Shown here one piece after another: positions 34,404 through 43,218 of a stretch of DNA of 64,000 nucleotides. Position numbers and translations under genes: made by a program. Source of the stretch: Flavobacteriaceae bacterium CP2B (GTDB taxonomy: Bacteria > Bacteroidota > Bacteroidia > Flavobacteriales > Flavobacteriaceae); contig LXTR01000012.1 in NCBI GenBank assembly GCA_001683825.1, positions 1-64,000 of the forward strand, in the 5' to 3' direction. The notes beneath the pieces were generated by a model, which made no database searches, had not been told where the DNA came from, and saw only the letters and a program-made list of their open reading frames with translations. Within the stretch, counting starts at the first letter, position 1. The number at the start of each line of letters is the position of its first letter.

Positions 34404-34921
34404 TCCTTTTCGGGCCTGAGTCTACCGGAAAGACCACCCTGGCCCGCGACCTGGCCAGGCATTACCATACCGCATGGGTGCCAGAGTACGCCCGCGAATA
34501 CCTGCAGCAGAAATGGGACAGGGAAAAGAAAACCTGCGAGCCGCAAGACTTGCTGCCTATCGCCATAGGGCAAATGGCACTCGAAAACTCCCGCTCCGAA
34601 AAGGCCGAAAGACTGCTTATATGCGATACCGACCTCCTGGAGACCAAGGTTTATTCAGAGGCTTATTATACCGGGGATTGCGACCCCCTTCTTGAAAAAT
34701 ATGCGCTGAAGAATACCTATGACCTCTACCTGCTGACCTACATAGACACACCCTGGGTAAAGGACGACCTCAGGGACAAGCCCAATGAACGCGAACGGAT
34801 GTACGCTTATTTCAGGGATACATTGGAAAAATATCAGCGGAATTTTGTTATTTTAAAGGGGAACCAGCAAGAGCGGATGGCGGCGGCCATCGAACACATA
34901 GATAATCTTTTAGAAAAATGA
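34358..34921 (+). CDS. NadR-like kinase domain protein (AAA ATPase), possible thiamine kinase
   Basis: 187 residues. A P-loop kinase with G19-P-E-S-T-G-K25-T and ICDTDLLETKVYS, the pattern of the ribosylnicotinamide kinase half of NadR. The N-terminal nucleotidyltransferase half and the DNA-binding part of NadR are missing. It overlaps the transporter by 46 bp, so the pair probably couples uptake with phosphorylation. Whether it phosphorylates nicotinamide riboside or thiamine cannot be told from sequence; context favours thiamine. Confidence 0.82.
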   Translation: MEEKLEQKPSNLVKVVLFGPESTGKTTLARDLARHYHTAWVPEYAREYLQQKWDREKKTCEPQDLLPIAIGQMALENSRSEKAERLLICDTDLLETKVYSEAYYTGDCDPLLEKYALKNTYDLYLLTYIDTPWVKDDLRDKPNERERMYAYFRDTLEKYQRNFVILKGNQQERMAAAIEHIDNLLEK

Positions 34922-36468
34922 CAGAACTAACCGGCAAGGACCTTCAACAACTATCTGAAAAAGGGATTTCCAGGGAGCAACTAGAGAAGCAAGTCGAAAT
35001 TTTCAGGGAGGGTATCCCATTCATCAGGCTGGAAAAGGCGGCGGTAGTCTCCGATGGCATCACCAAATGCAGTAAGGCCCAGGAAAAAGAATACCTTGAG
35101 AAGTACGAGCGGTCCGTATCAAAGCTTGAACCGCTCAAGTTTGTTCCCGCCTCCGGGGCGGCTTCCCGTATGTTCAAAGCCCTGTTCAATTTTTTGGAGC
35201 GCTACCACCCGGAGAAAGAACCCCTGGATGCCTACCTGGACAGGACCGGCGATAACGCGATAAAGACGTTTGCATGGGGGTTGAAAAAATTCCCGTTTTA
35301 TGAAATCGTCCAAAAACGGATTAAGGCCAAGGCGGGTTCACCGGGCGAGGAGATCTACCATTTCATTGCCGAAATGCTCCGTGAAGACCGGCTTAACTAT
35401 GGTTTCTTTCCCAAAGGGCTGTTGCCGTTCCACAAGTATGACACCTACGCTGCCACCCCCTTTGAGGAACACCTGAAGGAGGCGGCAGACTACGCGGCTG
35501 TAAGCGGACAGGCACGACTGCACTTTACCATCTCGGAACAGCATGGCGCCCTTTTTAACCAGGAGTTTGAGGCGATCAGGCAGCGGGTATCAAAAGCCAC
35601 GGGCACCTCATTTGAGGTGGGGTATTCCTACCAGAAACCATCAACAGACACCATAGCCGTAACCCCCGGGCACGAACCCTTCAGGAATGCAGATGGCACC
35701 CTGCTTTTCAGGCCCGGGGGCCACGGGGCCTTAATTGAGAACCTCGATGAACAGGAAGCCGACCTCATCTTTATCAAGAATATAGACAATGTGGTGGTAC
35801 CCTCCTTTGCGGGAGAGCTGGCGCATAGCAAAAAGGTCCTTGGCGGATTGCTGTTGCACATTCAGGGCAAAGCCCATGACTATGCCCGCATCCTGGAGGG
35901 CGAACACCTGAGGGGCGAGCAGTTGCAGGAAATAAAAGCCTTTCTGGAAAAGGAACTCAACGTGCGTTTTAACGATACCTTTTCCGGGTTTAGCGTGGGG
36001 CAGCAAATAGAGATCCTGAAAGACAAGATCAACCGTCCTATTCGCGTTTGCGGCATGGTCAAAAATGAAGGTGAGCCAGGGGGTGGCCCTTTCTGGATCA
36101 GGGACTCAAAAGGCCATGTATCCCTGCAGATCATTGAATCGGCACAGGTAGATATGTCCAATGAAAACCAGCTGGCGATCTTCAGGGATTCTACCCACTT
36201 CAACCCGGTAGACCTGGTTTGCGGGGTAAGGAACCACAAAGGCGAAAAGTACCCCCTCCGCAATTTTGTGGATAGCCGGCAGGGGTTCATCACCTCCAAA
36301 ACCAAAGAAGGAAAGCCGCTGAAGGCCCTGGAATTGCCCGGCCTATGGAATGGTGGCATGGCCTTTTGGAATACGTTGTTTGTCGAAGTGCCCCTGAGGA
36401 CCTTTAACCCGGTAAAGACGGTAAACGACCTCTTGAAGCCCGCCCACCAGGCCGGGTCAACCAGCTGA
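34918..36468 (+). CDS. DUF4301 protein
   Basis: 516 residues, starting with the ATGA overlap on the kinase gene. It carries VPASGAASRMFKALFNFLERY near residue 75 and LFRPGGHGALIENL near 260, both resembling nucleotide-sugar pyrophosphorylase loops. There is no signal peptide or membrane segment. The family is known from Bacteroidota and has no assigned role. Its place in the vitamin operon may be accidental; it is the last gene before the riboswitch. Confidence 0.8.
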   Translation: MTELTGKDLQQLSEKGISREQLEKQVEIFREGIPFIRLEKAAVVSDGITKCSKAQEKEYLEKYERSVSKLEPLKFVPASGAASRMFKALFNFLERYHPEKEPLDAYLDRTGDNAIKTFAWGLKKFPFYEIVQKRIKAKAGSPGEEIYHFIAEMLREDRLNYGFFPKGLLPFHKYDTYAATPFEEHLKEAADYAAVSGQARLHFTISEQHGALFNQEFEAIRQRVSKATGTSFEVGYSYQKPSTDTIAVTPGHEPFRNADGTLLFRPGGHGALIENLDEQEADLIFIKNIDNVVVPSFAGELAHSKKVLGGLLLHIQGKAHDYARILEGEHLRGEQLQEIKAFLEKELNVRFNDTFSGFSVGQQIEILKDKINRPIRVCGMVKNEGEPGGGPFWIRDSKGHVSLQIIESAQVDMSNENQLAIFRDSTHFNPVDLVCGVRNHKGEKYPLRNFVDSRQGFITSKTKEGKPLKALELPGLWNGGMAFWNTLFVEVPLRTFNPVKTVNDLLKPAHQAGSTS

Positions 36469-36511
36469 TGAATATTTTATGCCTAATTTTTGGAATCTCG
36501 GTTCCCGCCCC

Positions 36512-36519
36512 TATCTTTG
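36512..36519 (+). promoter_or_regulatory. Promoter upstream of the TPP riboswitch
   Basis: TATCTTTG with TTTTTGG about 20 bp upstream (36487-36493) form a complete -33/-7 pair with the usual spacing. Confidence 0.7.
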
Positions 36520-36525
36520 TGGCAT

Positions 36526-36645
36526 CTCAAAGGGGTGCGAACTCCCGAGGATTTTGCTGACGGCCAGGCAGGGCCTTTAGTCAATATACGGGATTAGCTG
36601 AGATCATACCCAATGAACCTGCGCGGGTAATGCCGCGAAGGGATA
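36526..36645 (+). promoter_or_regulatory. TPP (THI-box) riboswitch
   Basis: The aptamer is visible: GGGGTGC (36532), a variable P3 stem region, CTGAGA (36598-36603) with ACCC nearby, GAACCTG (36615) and GGGTAATGCCGCGAAGGGA. It lies 165 bp before a TonB-dependent receptor, which is typical of Bacteroidota B1 uptake. The 36646-36809 stretch should hold the expression platform; I could not identify a terminator there, so translational control is possible. Confidence 0.93.
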
Positions 36646-36809
36646 GCCAAAAAAAGGCCGAAAAGATTCTCGCCAAGGCTTGAGATGGCCGTTAGGACCA
36701 TTTTCTGACGGCATCTTTCCCAAAGGGTAGCGAATAGGTATCGCTCAACATATCATCGATTAATTAACGGAATAACCGCCCCTTTTATTCGTCTCAAACC
36801 TGTGAACGA

Positions 36810-38990
36810 ATGAAATTTGCCTTGCTTCCCATTGCCCTTGCCGGGTTACCCCTGGCTATCTATGCCCAGGAAATTGAGGAGACTCCTCCAGATTCCCTCC
36901 AGGCCAGCGAGATTGTCCTCGATGAAGTACTGGTTTCGGCCCTGAGGGTCGACCGCAGCATTCCGCTGACCTTTACCAACCTTGAAAAGCAAGATTTCCA
37001 GCCCAGGAACCTTGGCCAGGACATCCCGGTGCTTATGAACTTCCTGCCAGCCGTGGTTACCACCTCCGATGCGGGGGCGGGCGTTGGCTATACCGGTATC
37101 AGGGTCAGGGGGAGCGATGCCACCCGCGTCAACGTGACCATCAACGGCATCCCTTACAACGATGCCGAATCGCACGGCACTTTCTGGGTCAATATGCCCG
37201 ATTTCGCGAGTTCAGTGGAAAACCTGCAATTGCAGCGAGGGGTGGGGACCTCTGTCAACGGGGCCGGGGCATTTGGTGCCAGCCTCAACCTGCTTACCGA
37301 TGCTGTTTCAGAAGAAGCCTATGGGCAGTTGTCCTCATCGTTCGGGAGTTTTAATACCCTGCGGAACAACCTCAAGTTCAGCACGGGGCTTCTGCAAGGG
37401 CATATAGAGCTATCGGGAAGGCTTTCACGCATCACTTCGGACGGCTACGTGGACCGGGCTGCTTCTTCCCTGGATTCCTATTTCCTGCAAGGGGCGTATG
37501 TCGATGAGAATACCCTGGTCAAAGGCCTGCTTTTTGGCGGGCATGAGATTACCTATCAATCCTGGTTTGGGATCGATGCGGAAACCCTGGCGACGGATCG
37601 GACCTTCAACCCTGCCGGGATGTATACCGATGAAGATGGGAACCTCAGGTTTTATGACAATGAAGTGGATAACTACAAGCAAGACCATGCCCAGTTGCAC
37701 TGGAATGAACAGCTATCCAGGGATTGGAATACCAACCTGGCCCTCCATTACACCAGGGGAAGGGGGTATTTTGAGCAATATCGGGAAGAAGATGACTTTG
37801 CCACCTATGGGTTTGAACCGATTACCGTAAATGGGGAAGCAGTAAATGAGACCGACCTGATTCGGAGGCGGTGGCTGGACAATGACTTTTACGGCCTGGT
37901 GTTCGCTGCCAAATACCGGAATGCAGGGAACAGCTTTATTTTGGGGGGAGGTTACAACCGCTATGAAGGCGATCATTTCGGGGAGGTTATATGGGCCCGG
38001 TATGCCACGGACAGCGAAATACGCGACCGCTATTACGATGACGACTCCCGGAAGACCGATGTTAACCTTTACGCAAAATCAACCTATGCACTCGATACGC
38101 ACTGGAGCTTGTACGCCGACCTGCAGTACCGGCGTGTCAGCTACCAGGCCAATGGGGCGGATACCGGTTTGGTGGACGACAAATTCAACTTCTTCAACCC
38201 CAAGGCAGGGGTCACCTACGACCTTAATAAGAACCATAACCTGTATTTCTCGTACGCCAGGGCACAACGGGAGCCCAACCGGAACGATTACGAAAACGGG
38301 AACCCCAGGCCAGAGAAGCTCAATGATTTTGAATTGGGTTGGCGCTATATCAGCCAGGAGGTGCAACTCAACACCAATGTGTATTACATGAGGTACAAAG
38401 ACCAGTTGGTCCTTACGGGCGAATTGAACGATGTTGGAGCTCCGCTCCGGGCCAACGTGGGCGACAGCTACCGGCTGGGGCTTGAGGTAGATGCCTCGCT
38501 GCAACTGGGTTCGCGTTTTCAATGGCAGCCTAACCTGGCGTTGAGTGCTAACCGTAATATCGACTTTTTCTTCCAGCGCGATGGGCAATTACAAAACCTG
38601 GGGAATACCCGTATTGCCTATTCCCCAGGGGTAATCATCGGGAACCGCCTGACCTGCCGGCCCGTCGAATCCCTCCAGGTCAGCCTGCTGACAAAATACG
38701 TCGGTAAACAATATATGGGGAATATAGATTCCGAAGCCTCGGTGCTTGATGCCTATTCCCATACCGACCTGAGCCTTCAATACGAGCTGGTGATGAAGGG
38801 GTGGTTAGACCGACTGGTATTGTCTGGGCTGGTCAACAATATCTTTGATGCCAGGTATGAATCCAATGGGTACTTTTTTACCTATGATGATGATTTCAGC
38901 ACCCCGGGTACCGTAACCACTATAGAGGGGGCCGGGTATTATCCGCAGGCAGGCATCCATTTTCTGCTGGGCGCCACCATTCATTTCTAA
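36810..38990 (+). CDS. TonB-dependent receptor, thiamine uptake
   Basis: 726 residues. A signal peptide (to about 20, AIYAQ) is followed by a plug domain (RGSDATRVNVTINGIPYNDAESHG and the FGASLNLLTD pattern) and a 22-strand barrel ending ...LLGATIHF. No CarboxypepD regulatory domain is present. Being the only gene under a TPP riboswitch in this locus, it most likely imports thiamine or its phosphates through the outer membrane with TonB energy. It converges on and overlaps the Rieske-like gene by 4 bp. Confidence 0.92.
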   Translation: MKFALLPIALAGLPLAIYAQEIEETPPDSLQASEIVLDEVLVSALRVDRSIPLTFTNLEKQDFQPRNLGQDIPVLMNFLPAVVTTSDAGAGVGYTGIRVRGSDATRVNVTINGIPYNDAESHGTFWVNMPDFASSVENLQLQRGVGTSVNGAGAFGASLNLLTDAVSEEAYGQLSSSFGSFNTLRNNLKFSTGLLQGHIELSGRLSRITSDGYVDRAASSLDSYFLQGAYVDENTLVKGLLFGGHEITYQSWFGIDAETLATDRTFNPAGMYTDEDGNLRFYDNEVDNYKQDHAQLHWNEQLSRDWNTNLALHYTRGRGYFEQYREEDDFATYGFEPITVNGEAVNETDLIRRRWLDNDFYGLVFAAKYRNAGNSFILGGGYNRYEGDHFGEVIWARYATDSEIRDRYYDDDSRKTDVNLYAKSTYALDTHWSLYADLQYRRVSYQANGADTGLVDDKFNFFNPKAGVTYDLNKNHNLYFSYARAQREPNRNDYENGNPRPEKLNDFELGWRYISQEVQLNTNVYYMRYKDQLVLTGELNDVGAPLRANVGDSYRLGLEVDASLQLGSRFQWQPNLALSANRNIDFFFQRDGQLQNLGNTRIAYSPGVIIGNRLTCRPVESLQVSLLTKYVGKQYMGNIDSEASVLDAYSHTDLSLQYELVMKGWLDRLVLSGLVNNIFDARYESNGYFFTYDDDFSTPGTVTTIEGAGYYPQAGIHFLLGATIHF

Positions 38991-39421
38991 TTGGATATCA
39001 CCACCACGTTCCCGCTTTTTGAGGCCCTGTAGTTTAGCATATCGTAGTAGCGGTTCCCGTCATCCGGGCGGTTGAGCTGCTGGCCGGTAAAAAGGCTGTA
39101 TTGGTAATCCTCGCAATCGCAAATGGCCGTCTGTCCCTCCAATTTCATGGTAGAGCATCCATTGGGGGGATGGTTGGGGCAACTGGCCTCAAAGGCCACA
39201 TAGTCGAACCCGGTATTGATCACAAAAACTCCTCTTACCCCGACACCCTGCGTACCGATGTACACGGCGTTGCCGGCATTGGTGAGGGGGCTGTACAGGG
39301 GAAGGTTGAGGTTGATGTCGAACCGGAAACCGATTTCCGCCAAATAGGGATTCCGATCGCCTTGGTCGTTGCTGCAGGCAAGCATTAGCAAGGTCATTAT
39401 TAAGAAAAAGGCGGTACGCAT
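38987..39421 (-). CDS. Rieske-like lipoprotein with incomplete cluster motifs
   Basis: 144 residues with a lipoprotein signal (LLMLAC). The mature domain has the shape of a Rieske protein: an ASCPNHPPNGC segment and CDCEDYQYSLFTG at the positions of the two cluster loops, ending in VVVISN. The usual CxH and CxxH pairs are not complete; the second histidine is replaced in CEDYQY. It probably does not hold a 2Fe-2S cluster. Function is unknown. I start at the ATG 39421, before the hydrophobic stretch. Confidence 0.7.
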   Translation of the reverse strand: MRTAFFLIMTLLMLACSNDQGDRNPYLAEIGFRFDINLNLPLYSPLTNAGNAVYIGTQGVGVRGVFVINTGFDYVAFEASCPNHPPNGCSTMKLEGQTAICDCEDYQYSLFTGQQLNRPDDGNRYYDMLNYRASKSGNVVVISN

Positions 39422-39471
39422 GCAATGTACTGATTTGGTGGCCCGTCTGACAAAAGTGAACAAAATTTATG

Positions 39472-39479
39472 TATCTTTG
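39472..39479 (+). promoter_or_regulatory. -7 box upstream of greA
   Basis: TATCTTTG, exact match, but 226 bp before greA, which implies a long leader. Confidence 0.5.
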
Positions 39480-39483
39480 CGTT

Positions 39484-39705
39484 AAATCCTCTTTAAAAAA
39501 GGGGATTTTCCTATTAGGGGAACACCACTTAGTGAAGCAACCAAGCCTAAGGTATTTAGCGATACAGATGTACGGCAGAATTTCCTGGTGAACCGGATAG
39601 GTTGTGCGTTTTCCCGACTATGCCCAAAGAAGAGAGGCATCCAGCGGAACATTTGGATAGAAACGTTAAGGGGTGTCAACGATGTCCCCGGCAAAGGATA
39701 TAGTT
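39484..39705 (+). other. Long leader of greA
   Basis: 220 bp without a reading frame I trust. It opens with a hairpin AAATCCTCTT/AAGGGGATTT (39484-39508) directly after the promoter. The rest contains no family motif known to me. An untranslated regulatory leader or a separate small RNA are both possible. Confidence 0.35.
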
Positions 39706-40179
39706 ATGAGTAATGTTTCATATTATACAGCGGAAGGTCTTAGGAAACTAAAAGACGAACTCAACCACCTCAGGGACGTGGAACGGCCCAAAGCCTCGCA
39801 GGCGATCGCCGATGCCCGGGATAAGGGCGACCTTTCCGAAAATGCGGAATACGATGCGGCCAAGGAAGCCCAGGGGCTCCTGGAGCTAAAGATTTCCAAA
39901 CTGGAGGAAACCCTGGCTAATGCCCGATTGATAGACGAGTCGCAATTAGACACTTCCAAAGTACTGGTGCTGTCTACGGTCCGACTGAAAAACAAACAAA
40001 ACGGCACCGAAATGAAGTATACCCTGGTGGCCGAAAGCGAAGCCAACCTGAAGGCCGGGAAGATATCGGTGACCTCCCCCATTGGGAAGGGGTTGTTGGG
40101 TAAGAAAGTGGGCGATGTGGCCGAAATCCAGGTGCCCAATGGGACCCTCAAATTCGATATCCTGGAGATTACCAGGTAG
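39706..40179 (+). CDS. greA: Transcription elongation factor GreA
   Basis: 157 residues. An N-terminal coiled coil with YYTAEGLRKLKDELNHL and the acidic tip region DARDKGDLSENAEYDAAKEAQ is followed by the FKBP-like C-terminal domain ending SPIGKGLLGKKVGDVAEIQVPNG-type signature. It restarts backtracked RNA polymerase. I use the ATG at 39706, which matches the family start; the frame extends 33 bp upstream to a GTG. Confidence 0.95.
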   Translation: MSNVSYYTAEGLRKLKDELNHLRDVERPKASQAIADARDKGDLSENAEYDAAKEAQGLLELKISKLEETLANARLIDESQLDTSKVLVLSTVRLKNKQNGTEMKYTLVAESEANLKAGKISVTSPIGKGLLGKKVGDVAEIQVPNGTLKFDILEITR

Positions 40180-40208
40180 CCAGCGCAATGTAACCCCCTT
40201 AAAATGGT

Positions 40209-40238
40209 CCTTTTTTGTATCTTCAAAAAAGGATTTTC
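40209..40238 (+). terminator. Hairpin after greA
   Basis: CCTTTTTTG and CAAAAAAGG form a 9-bp stem with a 6-nt loop and a following ATTTTCTATT. It is a weak A/T-rich terminator or processing site between greA and the HIT gene. Confidence 0.4.
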
Positions 40239-40291
40239 TATTATTGAAACCCGGGGCTTTCCCATTGGGACCCCAAAAACCACGAACGCCA

Positions 40292-40684
40292 ATGCCGAGC
40301 ATCTTTACCAAAATCATCAATGGGGAAATCCCTTGTTATAAGGTGGCAGAAGACGAGCAATTCTTTGCCTTCCTCGATATTAACCCCAATAGCAGGGGGC
40401 ATACCCTCTGTGTCCCCAAAAAGGAAACGGACAAGCTCCTGGACCTGGATGAGCCCTCCTATATGGGCCTGATGGCATTCGCACGCAAAGTAGGAAAGGC
40501 CATTGAGGCGGCAGTGCCCTGCAAACGGGTTGGGATGACCGTGATAGGCCTGGAAGTGCCCCATGTGCATGTACACCTTATCCCGCTGCATAGCATGGTC
40601 AATGCCACCTTTCAACATAAGGAGTCACTGAGCCCTGAGGAATTTGAAGCCACCGCGGAGAAGATCCGTGCCCATCTGGCATAA
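40292..40684 (+). CDS. HIT family hydrolase
   Basis: 130 residues. The histidine triad is HVHVHLIP near residue 97, and the N-terminus FTKIINGEIPCYKVAED is typical of the Hint/PKCI branch, which hydrolyses nucleoside phosphoramidates such as AMP-lysine. The ATG 40292 was chosen at the family start. It follows greA by 112 bp. Confidence 0.9.
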   Translation: MPSIFTKIINGEIPCYKVAEDEQFFAFLDINPNSRGHTLCVPKKETDKLLDLDEPSYMGLMAFARKVGKAIEAAVPCKRVGMTVIGLEVPHVHVHLIPLHSMVNATFQHKESLSPEEFEATAEKIRAHLA

Positions 40685-40715
40685 ATGCCAGTGGCACTGC
40701 GTTCTGCCAGGGGGG

Positions 40716-41072
40716 CTACCCTGTCGGTAATCCTTCGAGATAGAGGTACACCCCTGCCGCCATCAGGCTTATTAACAAGAGCAGGAGTACAAAGAAAAGC
40801 GTGGTAAACCGGATCGATGCCCGGTTGGGCTTCACCATTTTCTGGTAATATTCAAAACTACGTTCAATGTCATCCGTCCAATTCACAGGGTAGATGATAG
40901 AATCGCACTTATTGCATTGCATCTGGTGGGTAACCTCCCCGGTAGTCCGGTGGAAAAGCCTGCCGTATTTGTGTTTTTGAAAAAATGTAAGGGTTAAGTC
41001 CTGATTAAAACATTCCGGGCAATTGTTGGTCAGTGCTGCCTCCTGGATTACGATCAATTTTTCTTTGGTCAT
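40716..41072 (-). CDS. Zinc-ribbon membrane protein coupled to a histidine kinase
   Basis: 118 residues. Two CxxC pairs (CPEC and CNKC) about 35 residues apart form a likely zinc ribbon; a single transmembrane helix lies at about 88-112. There are no other motifs. It overlaps the histidine kinase by 4 nt (ATGA), so they are co-translated. It may be an accessory protein of the kinase; nothing else about its role can be read. Confidence 0.75.
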   Translation of the reverse strand: MTKEKLIVIQEAALTNNCPECFNQDLTLTFFQKHKYGRLFHRTTGEVTHQMQCNKCDSIIYPVNWTDDIERSFEYYQKMVKPNRASIRFTTLFFVLLLLLISLMAAGVYLYLEGLPTG

Positions 41073-42223
41073 AACGAGCGGTTTGCTTTTAGTGTAATCT
41101 GCATGATAGTTCCCTCCTTGCTTGATGATAGTACCTTGATCTTCCCCTGGTGGTATTCTTCGACAATCCTTTTAACCAGCGAAAGCCCCAGTCCCCAACC
41201 CCTTTTCTTGGTGGTGACACCCGGATTGAAAACGGCATTGAAATTACTTTTGGGGATTCCATGGCCGGTATCGGATACCAGCACATTCACGGTCTTGCCG
41301 TCCGGGACGATCTCGATGGCGATATGCCCTTTGCCCTTCATGGCGTCAATCCCGTTTTTAACCAGGTTTTCAATGGTCCAGTTGTAGAGGGAACGGTTTA
41401 AGAGTACGGGATATTGCTTTACTTTAGAATCAAAGCTAAAGTGGATTAGCTTGGAACTCCTGAGCTTCAGGTATTCAAAAGCGTTTCGGGTCTCCTCCAC
41501 TATATCGGAAGGTTCCAGCCTGGGAAGGGAACCTATCTTTGAGAACCGTTCGGTAATCGTCTGCAGGCGAGCGATGTCTTTTTCAATCTCCCGCGTGATC
41601 TCGGGGCTGATCTTTTCGGACTTCAGCAATTCATTCCACCCGAGGAGCGAGGTCAGGGGGGTGCCTATCTGGTGGGCGGTTTCTTTGGCCATGCCGGCCC
41701 ACAACCGGTTTTGCTCCGAAGCTTTGTTGGTTTTGAAAAAGAAAAAGATCACGGCACCAAAGAGGAATATGATCAGCAACAGGGCTATGGGGTAGTATTT
41801 AAGCTTATTGAGCACCTCTGAATTGCCGTAATAGAGGGTGGCAAGGTGCTCTCCTTTATAGTCTATGGAAATGGGGGTGTTCTCATTATTAAAGTTGGCT
41901 ATTTTCTTTTTTACATAAGTGCTGTCTGCCACCAGTTCGGCCCGCATATTGTTGGTTTTTATAGAACCGTCCTTGTTCACAAGGATCATGGGGGTGGAGG
42001 TGTTGTTCTGAAAAATCTTCACATGCAGGTTGCCCAGGTCAGTGTCCTCGGAGGATTGCAACAACTCCGACTGGGCAGTGGCCCATATTTCCATTTTATG
42101 GCGCTCCTCCTCTTTGAATTTCCTAAAAAAACTATTGGTATTCCACAGGATGAGGCTCACGATCACAAAAGCGGCGATCAGTAAAATAATATTGGCGGTT
42201 TTCCTTCTTGGATCAAAATTCAT
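41069..42223 (-). CDS. Orphan sensor histidine kinase
   Basis: 384 residues. Two transmembrane helices (about 12-32 and 140-160) frame a periplasmic sensor of about 110 residues. The H box is MAKETAHQIGTPLTSLLGW, followed by an ATPase domain with ENLVKNGIDAMKGKG (N box), DTGHGIP and WGLGLSLVKRIV (G boxes). It is complete. There is no response regulator next to it; the partner gene downstream is a zinc-ribbon membrane protein. Divergent from the flavin reductase gene. Confidence 0.9.
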   Translation of the reverse strand: MNFDPRRKTANIILLIAAFVIVSLILWNTNSFFRKFKEEERHKMEIWATAQSELLQSSEDTDLGNLHVKIFQNNTSTPMILVNKDGSIKTNNMRAELVADSTYVKKKIANFNNENTPISIDYKGEHLATLYYGNSEVLNKLKYYPIALLLIIFLFGAVIFFFFKTNKASEQNRLWAGMAKETAHQIGTPLTSLLGWNELLKSEKISPEITREIEKDIARLQTITERFSKIGSLPRLEPSDIVEETRNAFEYLKLRSSKLIHFSFDSKVKQYPVLLNRSLYNWTIENLVKNGIDAMKGKGHIAIEIVPDGKTVNVLVSDTGHGIPKSNFNAVFNPGVTTKKRGWGLGLSLVKRIVEEYHQGKIKVLSSSKEGTIMQITLKANRSL

Positions 42224-42316
42224 CCCGTGTCGTAAATGGTTTTAAAGATAACTTAAAATGGGGTAATTTGTTGTGGCGAAGTGGCAGCATGGGTTTTGAT
42301 TGGGATACAATTTATG

Positions 42317-42324
42317 TACCTTTA
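42317..42324 (+). promoter_or_regulatory. Promoter of the flavin reductase gene
   Basis: TACCTTTA (-7) with TTTG at 42295-42298 (-33), 18-bp spacing. This supports a start at ATG 42331 rather than further upstream. Confidence 0.55.
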
Positions 42325-42330
42325 CCAACT

Positions 42331-43215
42331 ATGCAGCGAACCCGCTCTATACGTCCTTCAGAGGTCTCCGTGCCGGAGATGCACGGCTATTTGCTTGGTG
42401 CCGTAGGGCCCAGGCCCATTGCCTTTGCTAGTACGATAGATGCACAGGGCCGGCCCAATTTATCGCCCTTTAGTTTTTTTAACGTGTTCAGTGCAAACCC
42501 CCCTATCCTGATATTCTCACCGGCGCGCAGGGTGCGTGACAATACCACCAAACACACCCTGGAAAATATTCTGGCAACCCGGGAGGTGGTGATCAATGTC
42601 GTGGATTATGATATGGTGCAACAGGCTTCGCTGGCCAGTACCGAATACGCCGAAGGTGAAAATGAATTTGTAAAGGCCGGCCTTACCATGGAGCCCTCAG
42701 ACCTGGTAAAACCTTTCAGGGTTGCCGAATCACCGGTACAGTTTGAATGCAAGGTGATAAAAGTAGAACCCCTGGGAAAAGAAGGAGGCGCAGGTAACCT
42801 GGTATTTTCCGAAGTGCTGAAAATGCATATGAAGGAAAATGTGCTCGATGCCCAGGGGCGGGTCGACCCCCTGAAAATAGACCAGGTGGCCCGTATGGGG
42901 GGCAATTGGTATTGCCGTGCAAAATCAGGACTCTTTGAGGTGCCCAAGCCCCTGAGCAACCTGGGGATAGGCATAGACCAGATTCCGGGGCATATCCGCA
43001 GCAGCCCCTGGCTTAATGGCAATGACCTTGGGATGCTGGGCAATGTGGAACGTTTGCCCGGGAAGAAGGAGATAGAGGCGTTTGTGCTTGGAAACGAAAA
43101 AATAAAGGCCCTCATCCGCAATGGGGACGAGGAAAGCCGTTTTGGCATGGCAAAGGAATATTTGTTGAACAATGAGGTACTTTCGGCCTGGAAAGTGCTG
43201 CTTGCAAAATCATGA
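42331..43215 (+). CDS. Flavin reductase-like FMN-binding protein
   Basis: 294 residues. The N-terminal split-barrel FMN-binding domain shows GAVGPRPIAFASTIDAQG and NLSPFSFFNVFSANPP, the flavin reductase-like pattern (PF01613). The last 100 residues form a helical part I do not recognise. Substrate is unknown; some relatives are short-chain flavoenzymes acting on quinones. The upstream frame to 42208 lies above the promoter, so it is not coding. Followed after 3 bp by the DUF3127 gene. Confidence 0.85.
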   Translation: MQRTRSIRPSEVSVPEMHGYLLGAVGPRPIAFASTIDAQGRPNLSPFSFFNVFSANPPILIFSPARRVRDNTTKHTLENILATREVVINVVDYDMVQQASLASTEYAEGENEFVKAGLTMEPSDLVKPFRVAESPVQFECKVIKVEPLGKEGGAGNLVFSEVLKMHMKENVLDAQGRVDPLKIDQVARMGGNWYCRAKSGLFEVPKPLSNLGIGIDQIPGHIRSSPWLNGNDLGMLGNVERLPGKKEIEAFVLGNEKIKALIRNGDEESRFGMAKEYLLNNEVLSAWKVLLAKS

Positions 43216-43218
43216 GAT

